Positions 63,449-64,000 of a stretch of DNA of 64,000 nucleotides are shown piece by piece. The stretch spans positions 9,755-73,754 of the forward strand of contig JBECKT010000051.1 in the NCBI GenBank assembly GCA_040235405.1, in the 5' to 3' direction. Under the pieces are notes generated by a model. The model was not told the DNA's origin, did not search any database, and was given only the letters and a program-made list of their open reading frames with translations. A program made the position numbers and the translations under genes. The stretch's first letter is position 1, and every line of letters starts with the position of its first letter. The stretch is from PGZG01 sp040235405. GTDB taxonomy: Bacteria; Pseudomonadota; Gammaproteobacteria; Pseudomonadales; Alcanivoracaceae.

Positions 63449-63900
63449 TGCGACTGACCCAGCACACCGACTACGGCCTGCGCCTGCTGATGTATGTGGC
63501 CCTGAAAAACGGCCAGCGCTGCACCATTCGTGAAGCGGCGGAAAGCTTTGCTATCTCCCGCAACCATCTGATGAAAATCGCCAACCTGCTGCAGCACCAT
63601 GGCGTGCTGAACGCCACCCGCGGCAAGGGCGGCGGCCTGCAACTGGCCAGGCCGGCAAACACATTACGCCTTGGCGATCTGGTGCAAACACTGGAACCGG
63701 ATATGGCGCTGGCCGAATGCCTTGGTGACAACAACCAGTGTGTGGTGACCTCGCAGTGTTTGCTGATCGGGGTGCTAAGCGATGCCCTGGGGGAGTTTTT
63801 GCGCACGCTTAATCAGTACACGCTGGAGGATATCTGTGTGCCGAAGCAGAAGGAGCTCAGGGGGTTGTTGCGGATTGATCTGACGCAGCATCTGCAGTGA
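63448..63900 (+). CDS. nsrR: NsrR, nitric-oxide-sensing Rrf2-family Fe-S repressor
   Basis: A 150-residue Rrf2 transcription factor. The winged helix-turn-helix (EAAESFAISRNHLMKIANLL, then ATRGKGGGLQLARP) is of the NsrR type. Cys91, Cys98 and Cys104 (ECLGDNNQC, TSQC) bind the NO-reactive Fe-S cluster. NO destroys the cluster and releases repression. The predicted box at 62240 lies upstream of nnrS, in the same operon. The 100 bases after its stop, up to the window end, hold no recognisable gene. Confidence 0.93.
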   Translation: MRLTQHTDYGLRLLMYVALKNGQRCTIREAAESFAISRNHLMKIANLLQHHGVLNATRGKGGGLQLARPANTLRLGDLVQTLEPDMALAECLGDNNQCVVTSQCLLIGVLSDALGEFLRTLNQYTLEDICVPKQKELRGLLRIDLTQHLQ

Positions 63901-64000
63901 AGAACCTTGAAAATAATTCCGCATAACTACCTGAGCGGGCCTTTCAATCACAATTAGCCAGGTTTTCCACTCTGACACATCATCATGCTTTTGAATCTAT

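Overview
The window is one contiguous chromosomal stretch from a Gram-negative bacterium, almost certainly a gammaproteobacterium. The evidence is tamA-tamB, rimO, nfuA, selO, hemH, an imuA-imuB-dnaE2 mutasome behind a LexA box, nnrS-nsrR behind an NsrR box, and a DUF2970 / sulfite reductase / DUF934 block of the kind known from Pseudomonas. I cannot name the genus. Most of the DNA is densely packed housekeeping sequence. I saw no tRNA, rRNA, CRISPR array, prophage or insertion sequence.

Layout. 1-8.5 kb: a helical protein cut by the window start, a methyltransferase, a RegB/RegA-like redox two-component pair, and tamA-tamB. 8.5-15.6 kb: an SDR oxidoreductase, proS, a secreted unknown, thpR, rimO and an EamA exporter. 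15.6-20.9 kb: two ABC1/UbiB kinase-like proteins around a methyltransferase, an rluA-type gene and an M48 lipoprotein protease. 20.9-25.6 kb: nfuA, DUF2970, the assimilatory sulfite/nitrite reductase with DUF934, and selO. 25.9-28.6 kb: a three-gene signalling operon (receiver-only regulator, PAS histidine kinase, Cys-containing unknown). 28.6-37.1 kb: a monohaem cytochrome c, a MltB-like transglycosylase, a small membrane protein, a ClsC-like phospholipase D protein, a second EamA exporter, hemH, a DUF945 protein and an unknown. 37.3-39.6 kb: a YgiQ-type radical SAM protein.

The outstanding region is 39610-53223. Seven tightly coupled genes on the minus strand look like a complete, unusual electron conduit across the cell envelope. 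In transcription order they are: a flavoprotein fused to two cyclic-nucleotide-binding domains and four [4Fe-4S] motifs; a four-helix b-type cytochrome with paired His-x13-His; an FHA domain joined through one membrane helix to a decahaem cytochrome; a lipoprotein with two GlcG/HbpS-like domains; an outer-membrane beta-barrel; a 1248-residue decahaem cytochrome with a C-terminal propeller-like region; and a smaller multihaem cytochrome. Together they encode about 25 c-type haem sites. The parts span cytoplasm, inner membrane, periplasm and outer membrane, as in porin-cytochrome systems, but the set matches neither Mtr, Cyc2 nor any standard respiratory complex that I recognise. The FHA and cNMP domains suggest the electron flow is signal-gated.

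53.5-64 kb: a secreted coiled-coil protein, the SOS mutasome, rhlE, a small unknown and nnrS-nsrR. A 55-62 bp REP-like palindromic repeat (GTAGGAGC...GCTCCTAC) occurs four times. Three copies lie at gene ends, where they supply stop codons or follow directly. One lies inside the dnaE2 reading frame and is translated as an insertion of about 20 residues.
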